Source: UBA964 sp037444685 | Lineage (GTDB): Bacteria > Pseudomonadota > Gammaproteobacteria > Steroidobacterales > Steroidobacteraceae | Length of the DNA stretch: 64,000 bases | Direction: 5' to 3' | NCBI GenBank assembly: GCA_037444685.1 | Contig: JBBILX010000008.1 | Span: 102,487 to 166,486 of the forward strand | The notes under the pieces: model-generated | What the model was told of the DNA's origin: nothing | Databases searched by the model: none | The model's input: the letters and a program-made list of their open reading frames with translations, nothing else | Translations under genes and position numbers: made by a program | In this document: positions 44,740-53,801 of the stretch, piece after piece | Numbering within the stretch: the stretch's first letter is position 1 | Layout: each line of letters begins with the position of its first letter

Positions 44740-47229
44740 TCAGCCGCCGCGCAGCGTCGCCGTCGGCGGCGAACTGACGACCGAGCGCGTCGCGAGCCAG
44801 CCCGCCGAGGCGACCAGCAGTGCGCCCCCCGCCAATCCCGCGACCCACACCCACGCGTCGAAGCCATACGGGATCTCGAGCACCTCGCGCGCGACGAAGA
44901 AGCCGGCGATCGAGGCGCCCAGCGCCGCGAGCAGGCCGGACAGCAGCCCCAGCGTCGTGAACTCCGCGAGCACGCCCGTGAAGACCGTGCGCCGGCTCGC
45001 TCCGAGCGTGCGCAGCATCGCACTCTCGTAGCGGCGCTCGTCGCGCGTCGCCTGCACCGCGGCGAGCAGCACGATGAGTCCGGCGAACAGCGTGAAGACG
45101 AACACGCTCTGTACGGCGAGCGCGGCCTTGTCGATCACCGAGCGGACCTGTCCGAGCAGGTCCTCGAGATCGAACACCGACACGCTCGGGAAACGACGCA
45201 CGAGCTCCGAGATCACACCGGTCTCGGTCGGTCGGAAATAGGCGCTCGTCATCCACGTGCCCGCCGTCCCCTCGAGCAGCCCCGGCGGGAACACCAGCAT
45301 GAAGTTCGGTTGGAAGCTGTCCCACTTGACCTTGCGGACGCTGGCGACGCGGGCTTCGAAGATCTCGCCTGCCACATCGAAGGTCAGGCGATCGCCGACC
45401 TCGAGACCGAGCGCCTCCTGGAATTCGGTCGCGATCGACACGAGCGGCTGGCCGACGTCGCTCTCGCGCCACCAGCGGCCGGCAACGATGCGGTTGTCGT
45501 CGCCGAGTTCAGCGGACCAGGTGATGTTCTGGTCGCGCTCCGCGAAGCCCTCGGCACGCGGATTCGTGAAGCCGAGCTCATTGAGCGCCGTGCCATTGAT
45601 GCGCGTCAGGCGCGCACGGATCATCGGCAGAGCCTTCGAGCGCTCCGCGCCGCGCTGATCGAGGAAGGCCTGGAAGGCCTCGCGCTCCTCGGGCGGGATG
45701 TTGATGAAGAAGTAGTTCGGGATATCCTCGGGAAGGCTCTTGCGCCAATCGGCGAGCAGGTCGTTGCGCACGACCGCCAGCAGCAGCAGCGCCATGATGC
45801 CGACACCGAAGGCGACGATCTGCACGACGCTCTCGGCACGGCGGCGGCTGAGATTGGCGACGCCGTAGCGCCACGAGACGCCGACCGAACCGCGCAGGCC
45901 GGCCGCAATGCGCACGAGCAACGCGCCGGCGGCCGCCAGCAGCAGCAGGAAGGCGGCGAGGCCGATCACGAAGCCGGTGAACAGGCGCAGGTCACGCGTG
46001 ACCCACCAGATCAGGAAGCCGACCGCGAGGACGGCCGGTCCAAACGCCAGCCAGAGCAGCGGCGGCGGCGGACCGACGTCACGGCGCAGCACACGTATCG
46101 CCGGTACGCGCGACAGCTGCAACAGCGGCGGCAGCGCGAAGCCGGCGAGCACGGCGATCGAGGTCAGGAAGCCGAGCCCCAGTGGGGCGAGATCGGGCCG
46201 TGGCAGCTCCGTCTGGATCAGGTCGCGGAGCGCACTGATCAGCCACTGCTGCGCGAGATAGCCGATCGCCGAGCCGAGCAGCGCTGCGACGACGGCGATC
46301 GACAGCAGCTGCTGCAGGCTGACCGCCAGGGTGTAGCCACGCGAGGCGCCGAGCGTCTTCATCAGCGCGACCGTGTCGAGGTGCCGCTGTACGTAACGCC
46401 GCGCCGCCATCGCCACGGCGATCGCGCACAGCAGCACGGCGACGAGGCTCGCGAGGCTCAGGAAGCGCGCCGCGCGATCGGTGGCGTTCTTGATCTGCGG
46501 ACTCGCCTCGGTGATGTCCAGCAGGCGCTGGCCGCTCTGCTTGTTAGCCTCGAGCCAGGCCTTGAAGCTGGCGACCTGCTCGCGGGTGCCGGCGAACAGT
46601 TGGGCATGGCTGGCGCGGCTGCCGGGCTGCAGCAGCTCCGTCGCCGGCAGATCCGCGGCGTTGATCATGATCGACGGCGCGAGTTCGGCGAAGCCGCCGC
46701 CCTGGTCGGGACGCGAGATTAGCACCCGCGTCACGCGCAGTTGCGCCGCACCCACCGAGATCTCGTCGCCGAGCCGGGCGCCCAAGGTGGCGAGCAGCTT
46801 CGATTCGGGCCAGGCCTCGCCCGGCTTCGGGCCCTCTGTGACCGGCGTCGCGACGCCGAACGCCGTGTCCGACACCCCGATCCTGCCGCGCAGCGGATAA
46901 CCCTCCGCGACCGCCCGCACATTCGAGAGCTGGTTCGCATCGCCAAGGAAGACCATCGAGAGGATGGACGTGGTCCGCGAGCTCGCGAGCCCGCGGCGGT
47001 GCGCCTCCTCGAGATAGCGCTCCGGCAGCGCACGTGGCGACTCGACGCGCAGGTCGGCGGCCAGCACTTCAGTTGCCTGCGCTTCGACCGCCTGACCGAC
47101 GCGGTTGACGAGGAAGCCAACTCCGGTCAGCGCCGAGACGGCCACCGTCAGCGCGAGCAGCAGCACGCCGAGCTCGCCCGACCTCCATTCGCGGCCCAGC
47201 AGCCGCAGCGCGAGGCTGAGCGCGCCCAT
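44740..47229 (-). CDS. ybbP: ABC transporter permease, YbbP/FtsX family
   Basis: 829 aa, typical for YbbP. It has an N-terminal TM (GVLLLALTVAVSALTGVGFL), a periplasmic MacB-like domain, three TMs near residues 255-380, a further set near 400-480, a second periplasmic domain and three C-terminal TMs ending VAGLAGGALLVASAGWLATR. This doubled FtsX layout is characteristic. With YbbA it forms a putative exporter whose substrate is unknown, near tesA as in E. coli. Its start abuts the YbbA stop by one base. Confidence 0.92.
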   Translation of the reverse strand: MGALSLALRLLGREWRSGELGVLLLALTVAVSALTGVGFLVNRVGQAVEAQATEVLAADLRVESPRALPERYLEEAHRRGLASSRTTSILSMVFLGDANQLSNVRAVAEGYPLRGRIGVSDTAFGVATPVTEGPKPGEAWPESKLLATLGARLGDEISVGAAQLRVTRVLISRPDQGGGFAELAPSIMINAADLPATELLQPGSRASHAQLFAGTREQVASFKAWLEANKQSGQRLLDITEASPQIKNATDRAARFLSLASLVAVLLCAIAVAMAARRYVQRHLDTVALMKTLGASRGYTLAVSLQQLLSIAVVAALLGSAIGYLAQQWLISALRDLIQTELPRPDLAPLGLGFLTSIAVLAGFALPPLLQLSRVPAIRVLRRDVGPPPPLLWLAFGPAVLAVGFLIWWVTRDLRLFTGFVIGLAAFLLLLAAAGALLVRIAAGLRGSVGVSWRYGVANLSRRRAESVVQIVAFGVGIMALLLLAVVRNDLLADWRKSLPEDIPNYFFINIPPEEREAFQAFLDQRGAERSKALPMIRARLTRINGTALNELGFTNPRAEGFAERDQNITWSAELGDDNRIVAGRWWRESDVGQPLVSIATEFQEALGLEVGDRLTFDVAGEIFEARVASVRKVKWDSFQPNFMLVFPPGLLEGTAGTWMTSAYFRPTETGVISELVRRFPSVSVFDLEDLLGQVRSVIDKAALAVQSVFVFTLFAGLIVLLAAVQATRDERRYESAMLRTLGASRRTVFTGVLAEFTTLGLLSGLLAALGASIAGFFVAREVLEIPYGFDAWVWVAGLAGGALLVASAGWLATRSVVSSPPTATLRGG

Positions 47230-47945
47230 CAGCCGCTCCGCCGCGCGCCAACGAAGCGGCCCGCTTCCATCGTGAACACCTGACCGCAGCGCTGCGCGAG
47301 CGTGCGGTCGTGCGTGACCAGTACCACGGTCGTGCGCGAGTTCGCATTGAGGTCGAACAGCAGTTGCGCGACGCGCTCGCCGGTCGCGCTGTCGAGATTG
47401 CCGGTGGGCTCGTCGGCGAACAGCACGGCCGGCCGCGTGACGAAGGCGCGAGCGAGCGCGACGCGCTGCTGTTCGCCGCCCGATAGCTGACGTGGATAGT
47501 GTCCGACTCGCGCCGCGAGGCCGACCCGATCGAGGGTTTCGAGCGCCGTCTTGCGCGCATCGCGCCGGCCGGCGAGCTCGAGCGGCAGCATCACGTTTTC
47601 GAGGGCCGTCAGCGCCGGCACGAGGTGGAAGGACTGGAACACGAATCCTACGCGCTCGGCGCGCAGCCGCGCCCGACCGTCCTCGTCGAGCTCGGTCAGG
47701 TCGGCGCCCGCGAGCAGCACCCTGCCAGAGGTCGGTGTGTCGAGTCCGGCCAGCAGTGCCAGCAGCGTCGATTTGCCGGCACCCGAGGCGCCGACCACGG
47801 CGACCGTCTCGCCCTCACCAATGCTGAAACTCACGTCCTCGACGATGGTCAGTAGTCCCTCGGGGCTGCTAACCTGCTTCGTGAGGTGTTCCGCACGGAG
47901 CACGACCGAGGCCTCCGACACGGTACCGTTGTAGGCGTTTTCCAT
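47229..47945 (-). CDS. ybbA: ABC transporter ATP-binding protein YbbA
   Basis: 238 aa. Walker A is GASGAGKST, the signature is LSGGEQQRVALARA, Walker B is AVLFADEPTGNLD, and the switch His is in VVLVTHDRTLA. It belongs to the LolD-like subfamily and pairs with YbbP. The start at ATG 47945 overlaps the divergent tesA ATG at 47944. A GTG at 47921 gives VSEASVVLRAEHLTK and might be the true start, which would free room for a promoter. Confidence 0.92.
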   Translation of the reverse strand: MENAYNGTVSEASVVLRAEHLTKQVSSPEGLLTIVEDVSFSIGEGETVAVVGASGAGKSTLLALLAGLDTPTSGRVLLAGADLTELDEDGRARLRAERVGFVFQSFHLVPALTALENVMLPLELAGRRDARKTALETLDRVGLAARVGHYPRQLSGGEQQRVALARAFVTRPAVLFADEPTGNLDSATGERVAQLLFDLNANSRTTVVLVTHDRTLAQRCGQVFTMEAGRFVGARRSG

Positions 47946-48648
47946 GATGTCGCGGAACAGATCCCTTGCACTGTGGCGACGGCTCGCCGGCCTAGCCCTC
48001 GCGATTGCGCTGATCCTCGCCGGACCCGGCGTTTTCGCGACGGCTTCGACGGCGCCGGGCCCTGCCACTCAGCCCCGGTCTGCTGCTGGGGCTGGCGCTC
48101 GCACCATCCTGGTGCTGGGCGACAGCGTGAGTGCCGGTTACGGCATCAAGGTCGAGGAGGGCTGGGTGGCCCTCCTGCAGCAAAGACTCCGCCAGCAAGG
48201 GTACGGGTACCGCGTCGTCAATGCCAGCGTCAGCGGCGAGACGACCACCGGCGGACTCACGCGCCTGCCCCGTGCGCTCGAGATCCACAAGCCGGCGGTC
48301 GTGATCCTCGAGCTCGGCGGCAACGACGGCCTGCGCGGCCTGCCGCTCGCGACCACCCGATCGAACCTCGAGCGCATGATCGAGCTGTCGCGCCGCGCAG
48401 GCGCACGCGTCGTCCTGGTCGGCATGAAGATCCCGCCCAACTACGGCCTACGTTACACCCAGGGCTTCGAGCAGATCTTCAGCGACCTTGCGCACCAGTA
48501 CCGGCTGCCACTCGTGCCCTTCCTGCTCGACAAGGTCGCCTTGACACCCGGCATGATGCAGGACGACGGCCTGCACCCGACGGCGAGCGGGCAGCCCGTC
48601 ATGCTCGACAACGTCTGGCCGACCCTGCGTTCGGTGCTGAGCCGCTGA
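47944..48648 (+). CDS. tesA: GDSL hydrolase TesA (thioesterase/lysophospholipase)
   Basis: 234 aa (or 233 from the second ATG). A signal peptide with RLAGLALAIALILAGPGVFA directs it to the periplasm. The SGNH signatures are TILVLGDSVSAGYG (catalytic Ser61), the oxyanion-hole Gly in VSGET, Asn in ELGGNDGL and the Asp/His pair in DDGLHPT. TesA hydrolyses acyl-CoA thioesters and lysophospholipids in E. coli. The divergent ybbA start codon overlaps this one by two bases, an unusually tight pairing. fadD follows 83 bp downstream. Confidence 0.93.
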   Translation: MMSRNRSLALWRRLAGLALAIALILAGPGVFATASTAPGPATQPRSAAGAGARTILVLGDSVSAGYGIKVEEGWVALLQQRLRQQGYGYRVVNASVSGETTTGGLTRLPRALEIHKPAVVILELGGNDGLRGLPLATTRSNLERMIELSRRAGARVVLVGMKIPPNYGLRYTQGFEQIFSDLAHQYRLPLVPFLLDKVALTPGMMQDDGLHPTASGQPVMLDNVWPTLRSVLSR

Positions 48649-48731
48649 CCGACGAGGTTGCGGCGCGCGCGGCGAGCGGGCTAAATGAAGACGGCATCAG
48701 CGGCTGGAGCGCCGCGCGAGGGGGATGCAGC

Positions 48732-50402
48732 ATGGACAAGTTCTGGCTCAAATCGTATCCGGCAGGCGTGCCGGCCGAGATCGACCCTTCCGAGTACCCG
48801 TCGCTGAAGCAGCTCGCGGAGGAGAGCTTCCGCAAGTACCACGACCGCACAGCCTTCGTGCAGATGGACGCGAAGATGACTTTCGCGGAACTGCAGGACC
48901 ACTCGCGTGCGTTCGGCGCCTGGCTGCAGCAGGTCGCGGGGCTCGACAAGGGCAAGCGCGTCGCGATCATGCTGCTCAACTGCCTGCAGTACCCGGTCGC
49001 GCTGTTCGGCGCGCTGCGCGCCGGCTGCACGGTCGTCAACACCAATCCGCTCTACACGCCGCGCGAGCTCGAACACCAGCTCAACGACTCGGGAGCCGAG
49101 GTCGTCGTGATCCTCGAGAACTTCGCGCACGTTCTAGAGGAGGTGCTCGAGCGCACCCCGGTGCGCCACGTCGTCGTCACCAGCCTCGGCGAGATGCTGG
49201 GTTTCCCGAGGGGCACCATCGTCGACTATGTCGTGCGCCACCGGCGCAAGGCGGTCCCGGCCTGGAACATTCCGAGTGCGATCCGCTTTCGTGACGTGCT
49301 CAAGGCTGGTCACGCGCTGCCGCTCAACGACACCGCGCTCACGCACGCCGATCTGGCCTTCCTGCAGTACACCGGCGGCACGACTGGCGTCTCGAAGGGT
49401 GCGATGCTCTCGCACGGCAACATGGTCGCCAACGTCCTGCAGTCTTCGGCATGGATCGGCCCGACTTTCGATGTCGACAAGCCCGGCACGGTGATCACGG
49501 CCCTTCCGCTCTACCACATCTTCGCGCTGACGGCGAACTGCCTTCTGTTCGTGCGGCTCGGCTGGCGCAACGTGCTGATCCCGAATCCACGCGACTTCCC
49601 CGCATTCGTCGCGGTGCTGCGCAAGTATCCTTTCGAGTTCATCTCGGGAGTCAACACGCTGTTCAACGCGCTGCTGAACACGCCGGGCTTCGACAAGCTC
49701 GACTTCAGCCGCCTGCGCTGTGCGCTCGGCGGCGGCATGGCCGTACAGGGCGCGGTCGCCGCGAAATGGAAGCAGGTCACCGGCAGGGTCTTGACGCAGG
49801 CCTGGGGCCTCACCGAGACCTCGCCAGCCGCCTGCATCAATCCGCCCACCGAGGACTTCAACAATTCGATCGGTCTGCCGATCTCCTCGACCGAAATCGC
49901 GATCGTCGACGATCACGGTAAGCACCTGCCCGTCGGCGAGATCGGCGAGATCTGCGTGCGCGGTCCACAGGTGATGCTCGGCTACTGGAACCGCCCCGAC
50001 GAGACGGCCAAGGTCATGTTGCCCGGCGGCTGGCTGCGTACCGGCGACGTCGGTCGCATCGATGCGCGCGGCTACGTCTATATCGAGGATCGCAAGAAGG
50101 ACATGATTCTTGTCTCGGGCTTCAACGTCTACCCGAACGAGATCGAGGCGGTCGCGGTCACGCACCCTGGCGTCCTCGAGGCAGCGGCCGTGGCCCAGCC
50201 CGACGAGAAGTCCGGTGAAGTGGTCGCGCTGTTCGTCGTCCGCAAGGATCCCAAGCTGACCGAGCACGACATCATCGAGCACTGCCGCAGCCAGCTGACC
50301 GGCTACAAGGTGCCCAAGCACGTCTACTTCCGCAACGAGCTGCCGAAGACCAACGTCGGCAAGATTCTCCGGCGCGCGCTGCGGGACGAGCTGCGTCGCT
50401 AG
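48732..50402 (+). CDS. fadD: Long-chain-fatty-acid-CoA ligase
   Basis: 556 aa adenylate-forming enzyme. The P-loop-like motif LQYTGGTTGVSKGAMLSH, QAWGLTETSPAACINPP and GWLRTGDVGRIDARGYVYI are diagnostic; the A10 Lys lies in TNVGKILRRALRDELR. The N-terminal segment KFWLKSYPAGVPAEID is the usual FadD start. It activates free fatty acids to acyl-CoA for beta-oxidation. The likely functional companion in the window is the acyl-CoA dehydrogenase. Its 3' end overlaps the convergent DUF6502-like gene by 4 bp. Confidence 0.95.
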   Translation: MDKFWLKSYPAGVPAEIDPSEYPSLKQLAEESFRKYHDRTAFVQMDAKMTFAELQDHSRAFGAWLQQVAGLDKGKRVAIMLLNCLQYPVALFGALRAGCTVVNTNPLYTPRELEHQLNDSGAEVVVILENFAHVLEEVLERTPVRHVVVTSLGEMLGFPRGTIVDYVVRHRRKAVPAWNIPSAIRFRDVLKAGHALPLNDTALTHADLAFLQYTGGTTGVSKGAMLSHGNMVANVLQSSAWIGPTFDVDKPGTVITALPLYHIFALTANCLLFVRLGWRNVLIPNPRDFPAFVAVLRKYPFEFISGVNTLFNALLNTPGFDKLDFSRLRCALGGGMAVQGAVAAKWKQVTGRVLTQAWGLTETSPAACINPPTEDFNNSIGLPISSTEIAIVDDHGKHLPVGEIGEICVRGPQVMLGYWNRPDETAKVMLPGGWLRTGDVGRIDARGYVYIEDRKKDMILVSGFNVYPNEIEAVAVTHPGVLEAAAVAQPDEKSGEVVALFVVRKDPKLTEHDIIEHCRSQLTGYKVPKHVYFRNELPKTNVGKILRRALRDELRR

Positions 50403-51229
50403 GCCGTCCTGCTGCGGCGCGCCCGCGGCGCCGAGCGTGTCGGCGGGCTACCGAGGAATGCGAACACGTGCACGCCGGCCGTCAGGCCAGCGCGCGACGA
50501 GGCATGCGGCGAGTGGCGCCCCGCGCCGCCGGCGGCGATCCGACGAGTCCGCATGCCATGGCGCTCGAGCCAATCGTCGATGTTGGCGAGGAAAGCCGTG
50601 CCCTGTTCCTGCACGTGACTGCGGAACCTGGCCGCGAGCGAGCGCGGCAGATCGCGCACGAGTGCCGCCCGTTCGATCAGCGGTTCGACGCGACGCGGGC
50701 CACGCGCCGCCGACAGCTCGAGGTTCGACTTGATCGTGTTCATGAGATTGAGGATGGCCTCGCCGACGTAGCCGCTCAGTTGCGGTCCATACGCGCGGAA
50801 GGTCGCGACCGGACCGCTTGGTAGCCAGCGACCGCGACCGGCCGGGCGAATCAGCCTTTGTGAACGTAGCGCCGCGAGCACCGCGCCGACCTCGTCCCGG
50901 CCGCAGTGTTCGAGCGCGAGATGCTCGATCGAGTTCACTGGGCCGCGCAGCCGCAGCGGTCGCGGCCGCGCCTGCGCATCGACGCAGCGCTCATCGCGAT
51001 GCCAAGCGAACAGCAGCCCGGAAACGGCGGCACTGTGCTCGCGCAGTCGGGCCGCGTCGGCTCGCCGTGCGTAGGCATGCGCCAGCGCGGAATCGAGCAG
51101 CGAACCGAGCTCGGCCCGGCTCACACCCGAGTCGATCAGGAACAGCAGGACAGAGCGCATCATTTGCTGCAGCGGCTCGTGGCGCCTGAAGATTCTCGAG
51201 CGGACGCGGCGTTGCGGTCTGCTGCTCAC
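50399..51229 (-). CDS. DUF6502-like protein, second paralogue
   Basis: 276 aa from a GTG at 51229 overlapping the stop of the preceding paralogue (GTGA). Recognisable parts are MRSVLLFLIDSGVSRAELGS near the N-terminus, AAVSGLLFAWHRDERCVD and NSIEHLALEHCGRDEVGAVL. It lines up in pattern with the upstream protein, but the internal region is shorter and the C-terminus is basic and low-complexity. It is likely a DNA-binding-like helical protein; function is unknown. Confidence 0.65.
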   Translation of the reverse strand: MSSRPQRRVRSRIFRRHEPLQQMMRSVLLFLIDSGVSRAELGSLLDSALAHAYARRADAARLREHSAAVSGLLFAWHRDERCVDAQARPRPLRLRGPVNSIEHLALEHCGRDEVGAVLAALRSQRLIRPAGRGRWLPSGPVATFRAYGPQLSGYVGEAILNLMNTIKSNLELSAARGPRRVEPLIERAALVRDLPRSLAARFRSHVQEQGTAFLANIDDWLERHGMRTRRIAAGGAGRHSPHASSRAGLTAGVHVFAFLGSPPTRSAPRARRSRTA

Positions 51230-52047
51230 GGTTCCTCCTCTCGCTCTCGGGCGGATGCCGGGGGTGGTCGCGTGACGATCAAGGTGACGCCGACGCTCCG
51301 GCGGCGATCGAGTGCCGGTCGTACCGCCGGGCGCAGCGCCGCCGCTGCTGCGGCGAGCGTGCGGCGTGCACGCTCGGCCTCGAGGCGAACCATTCGTTCG
51401 TCCTGGACGGGGATCTTCAATTGATGGGCCCACTCGACGGTCGCATCCGGCACGGCCAGCGCGTCCAGCAGGCCTTGCAGATAGGGTGCGATCGCCACAA
51501 GCGGGTGGCAGTCGTCCTGCTTCGCGAGCGTGAGCCGGCGCCGATGCAACCGGATCCGGCCGCGCGTGACCCGCACTGCGCCGACGCGCTCGAGTTCCGT
51601 GCGCACGGCCCGGGGCGGGACATCGCCGCCATAACGCTGCACGAGGGTCTCGAAGCTCGGCGCCGCACCTCGCAGCGGCAGTACGCGCGGGCGGCCCGCT
51701 TCGGTGCGGAATGCCGGATCGCGCGACCAGCCCTCGAGCACGCGCGCAGCGCGATCGAGCTGCCGCGGCGCCGGCACGCGCGTCGGCCGTCTTGACGTCA
51801 GCAGGCGACGCACCTCGAGCCGGCTGAGCCCGGTCAGCGTCGCAATCCGGGAGTGGTTGACGCGGCCCGATGCGATGCGGGCACCCGCGGCGGCGGCGCG
51901 AACGAGTGCGAGGCGCACGGCCTCGCAGACCATCGCGGGCGTGATCCGCGCGCGCAGCAGGAGCGGAGCGAGCGCCTCGAGCAGGTCCTGCAGCGCCACA
52001 CGAGGAGCCGCGTCGTCGGCCACCTCGGCCAGGGCATTTCCGCGCAT
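51226..52047 (-). CDS. DUF6502-like protein, first paralogue
   Basis: 273 aa from ATG 52047. The N-terminal region LLEALAPLLLRARITPAMVC is followed by SRIATLTGLSRLEVRRLLTS, which looks like a helix-turn-helix. Then come LPLRGAAPSFETLVQRYGGD and VPPRAVRTELERVGAVRVTR, family hallmarks as I remember DUF6502. It carries a basic C-terminus. It is coupled to the paralogue downstream and lies 33 bp from the LysR stop on the same strand. A role in DNA binding is inference. Confidence 0.72.
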   Translation of the reverse strand: MRGNALAEVADDAAPRVALQDLLEALAPLLLRARITPAMVCEAVRLALVRAAAAGARIASGRVNHSRIATLTGLSRLEVRRLLTSRRPTRVPAPRQLDRAARVLEGWSRDPAFRTEAGRPRVLPLRGAAPSFETLVQRYGGDVPPRAVRTELERVGAVRVTRGRIRLHRRRLTLAKQDDCHPLVAIAPYLQGLLDALAVPDATVEWAHQLKIPVQDERMVRLEAERARRTLAAAAAALRPAVRPALDRRRSVGVTLIVTRPPPASAREREEEP

Positions 52048-52079
52048 GCGCGCCAATTTCAGCGCCCGGCCGGCGGTGC

Positions 52080-52997
52080 TCAAGCCGAGAAATTGGGTTT
52101 TTCTTCCCGATGTCGAAGAAACAGCTCGGCCGCGAGGCGGGCGGCCGGGCCGGCGGAGTCCGGCCTTGCGAGGATCAGGTACTGCGGGACACGTCGCGTG
52201 CGTCCGCTGATCAGCGGCAACTCGACGAGTCGTCCGGCGGCAAGGCCCGGCGCGACCAGATGCTCCGGAAGCCAGGCATAGGCGAGCCCGGCCTCGACCG
52301 TGGCCAGCGAGGCGTCGACGCTGCTGACCGTCCAGCGCTGCGGCGATCCAAGCCACCCGGAATCGCGTGGCGACAGCGTCCCGGAGTCACGCACGACGCA
52401 TTGCGTATGGCGCGCGAGATCCTCGAGCTCGAGCTCGAGCTCGCGAGGCGCTGCGACCAGCGGATGATTGCGATCGGCGACGGCGATGAAAGTCACGTCC
52501 ATGAGCCAGTCTCCGAGCATGCTGCTCGGGACCTGCGGCGCAATCGCCAGATCGGCGCGCCCTTCGAGCAGGGCCTGCTCGGCTCCGGACAGCACGGCAT
52601 CGTGAAGGAACAGACGCGTGTGCGCGCAGACCTTCTGCAGCTCCGCGAGGATGCGCAGCAGCCGCGGGCGCGGAAATGCGGCGTCGACGACGAGGTGCAG
52701 TTCCGACTCCCAGCCCTGTCGCAGGCTCTGGGCCAGCCGCTCCAGGCCGCGCAGGTCCTCGAGCACGCGTCTGGCCCGCGCGAGCAGCACGCGGCCGTGC
52801 TCGTTGAGTTCTGCCTTGCGCCCGCGCAGTTCGAGCAGCGGCACGCCGAGCTGCTCCTGCAGCTTCGCAACGCCATAGCTCACGGCGGACTGACTACGAT
52901 GCAGCGCCTCAGCGGCCTGCGCGAACCCGCCACGATCGACCACCGCCGCGAGCAGTGCCCAATGCTCGGCAGTGGTGCGAGGGATTGATCCAGACAT
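52080..52997 (-). CDS. LysR family regulator of the pirin-WrbA unit
   Basis: 305 aa from ATG 52997. The HTH spans residues about 9-66 with VDRGGFAQAAEALHRSQSAV. The effector-binding domain includes LEGRADLAIAPQVPSSMLGD. The pirin and WrbA genes diverge from it; a T-N11-A dyad (53010-53024) sits 13 bp before its start. By analogy with other LysR-pirin-quinone reductase units it should respond to quinone, electrophile or thiol stress. Confidence 0.88.
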   Translation of the reverse strand: MSGSIPRTTAEHWALLAAVVDRGGFAQAAEALHRSQSAVSYGVAKLQEQLGVPLLELRGRKAELNEHGRVLLARARRVLEDLRGLERLAQSLRQGWESELHLVVDAAFPRPRLLRILAELQKVCAHTRLFLHDAVLSGAEQALLEGRADLAIAPQVPSSMLGDWLMDVTFIAVADRNHPLVAAPRELELELEDLARHTQCVVRDSGTLSPRDSGWLGSPQRWTVSSVDASLATVEAGLAYAWLPEHLVAPGLAAGRLVELPLISGRTRRVPQYLILARPDSAGPAARLAAELFLRHREEKPNFSA

Positions 52998-53009
52998 GCA
53001 CCCAATACT

Positions 53010-53024
53010 ATCGGCTTTTTCGAT
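53010..53024. promoter_or_regulatory. Putative LysR box (T-N11-A dyad)
   Basis: ATCG-N7-CGAT at 53010-53024 includes a T-N11-A core (53011 to 53023). It lies in the AT-rich 85-bp gap between the divergent LysR and pirin genes, just before the LysR start, which suits autorepression and co-activation of pirin. Confidence 0.4.
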
Positions 53025-53082
53025 CATAAGAGCCAGTTTTTTGCAATTTATTATCGTATTTATTGAACCTAGACTGCCCGGC

Positions 53083-53799
53083 ATGGAGGCTGTCGTGCAC
53101 ACCATCAGAAAGAGCGACGAGCGCGGATACGCGGACCATGGCTGGCTGCAGTCGCGCCACAGCTTCTCGTTTGCCGATTACTACGATCCGGAGCACATCG
53201 AATTCGGCGCGCTGCGCGTCATCAACGAAGACCGGGTGGCACCGGGGGCGGGCTTCGGCACCCACGGCCATCGCGACATGGAGATCGTCAGCTACGTGCT
53301 CACGGGCGCGCTGCAGCACCGCGACTCAATGGGCAACGGCTCGATCATGCGTGCCGGCGACGTGCAGCGCATGAGCGCCGGCACCGGTGTCCTGCACAGC
53401 GAGTTCAATGCGTCACGCAGCGAACCGGTGCACTTCCTGCAGCTCTGGATCCAGCCAGCGCGCCGCGGCACGCCGCCCGGCTACGAGCAGAAGCACTTCG
53501 GCGCCGCGGAGAAGCGTGGCCGGCTGCGGCTGATCGCCTCGCCGGAGGGAACAGACGGTTCGCTGACCATCCAGCAGGACGCGCGCCTCTACGCTGGCCT
53601 GTTCGACGGCGCCGAGCGGACCTCGCTCGCGCTGCCGCCCGGCCGCATGGCCTACGCCCACATAGTGCGTGGCGCGCTCACCGTCAACGGGACCGCGCTC
53701 TCGGGCGGCGACGCGCTGATGCTCCGCGACGTCGCCGCGATTGAACTGTCGGAAGGCAGAGATGCCGAAGTCCTCGTGGTCGACCTGATCAAGGAGTGA
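53083..53799 (+). CDS. Pirin family protein (YhaK-like)
   Basis: 238 aa bicupin. Metal ligands are visible in FGTHGHRDMEIVSYVLTGAL and GTGVLHSEFNASRSEPVHFL (His, His, Glu). The N-terminal SDERGYADHGWLQSRHSFSF is a hallmark. Some pirins have quercetin 2,3-dioxygenase activity, but physiological roles vary. It is followed at 2 bp by wrbA and divergent from a LysR regulator, forming a probable redox-stress unit. Confidence 0.92.
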   Translation: MEAVVHTIRKSDERGYADHGWLQSRHSFSFADYYDPEHIEFGALRVINEDRVAPGAGFGTHGHRDMEIVSYVLTGALQHRDSMGNGSIMRAGDVQRMSAGTGVLHSEFNASRSEPVHFLQLWIQPARRGTPPGYEQKHFGAAEKRGRLRLIASPEGTDGSLTIQQDARLYAGLFDGAERTSLALPPGRMAYAHIVRGALTVNGTALSGGDALMLRDVAAIELSEGRDAEVLVVDLIKE

Positions 53800-53801
53800 T
53801 C

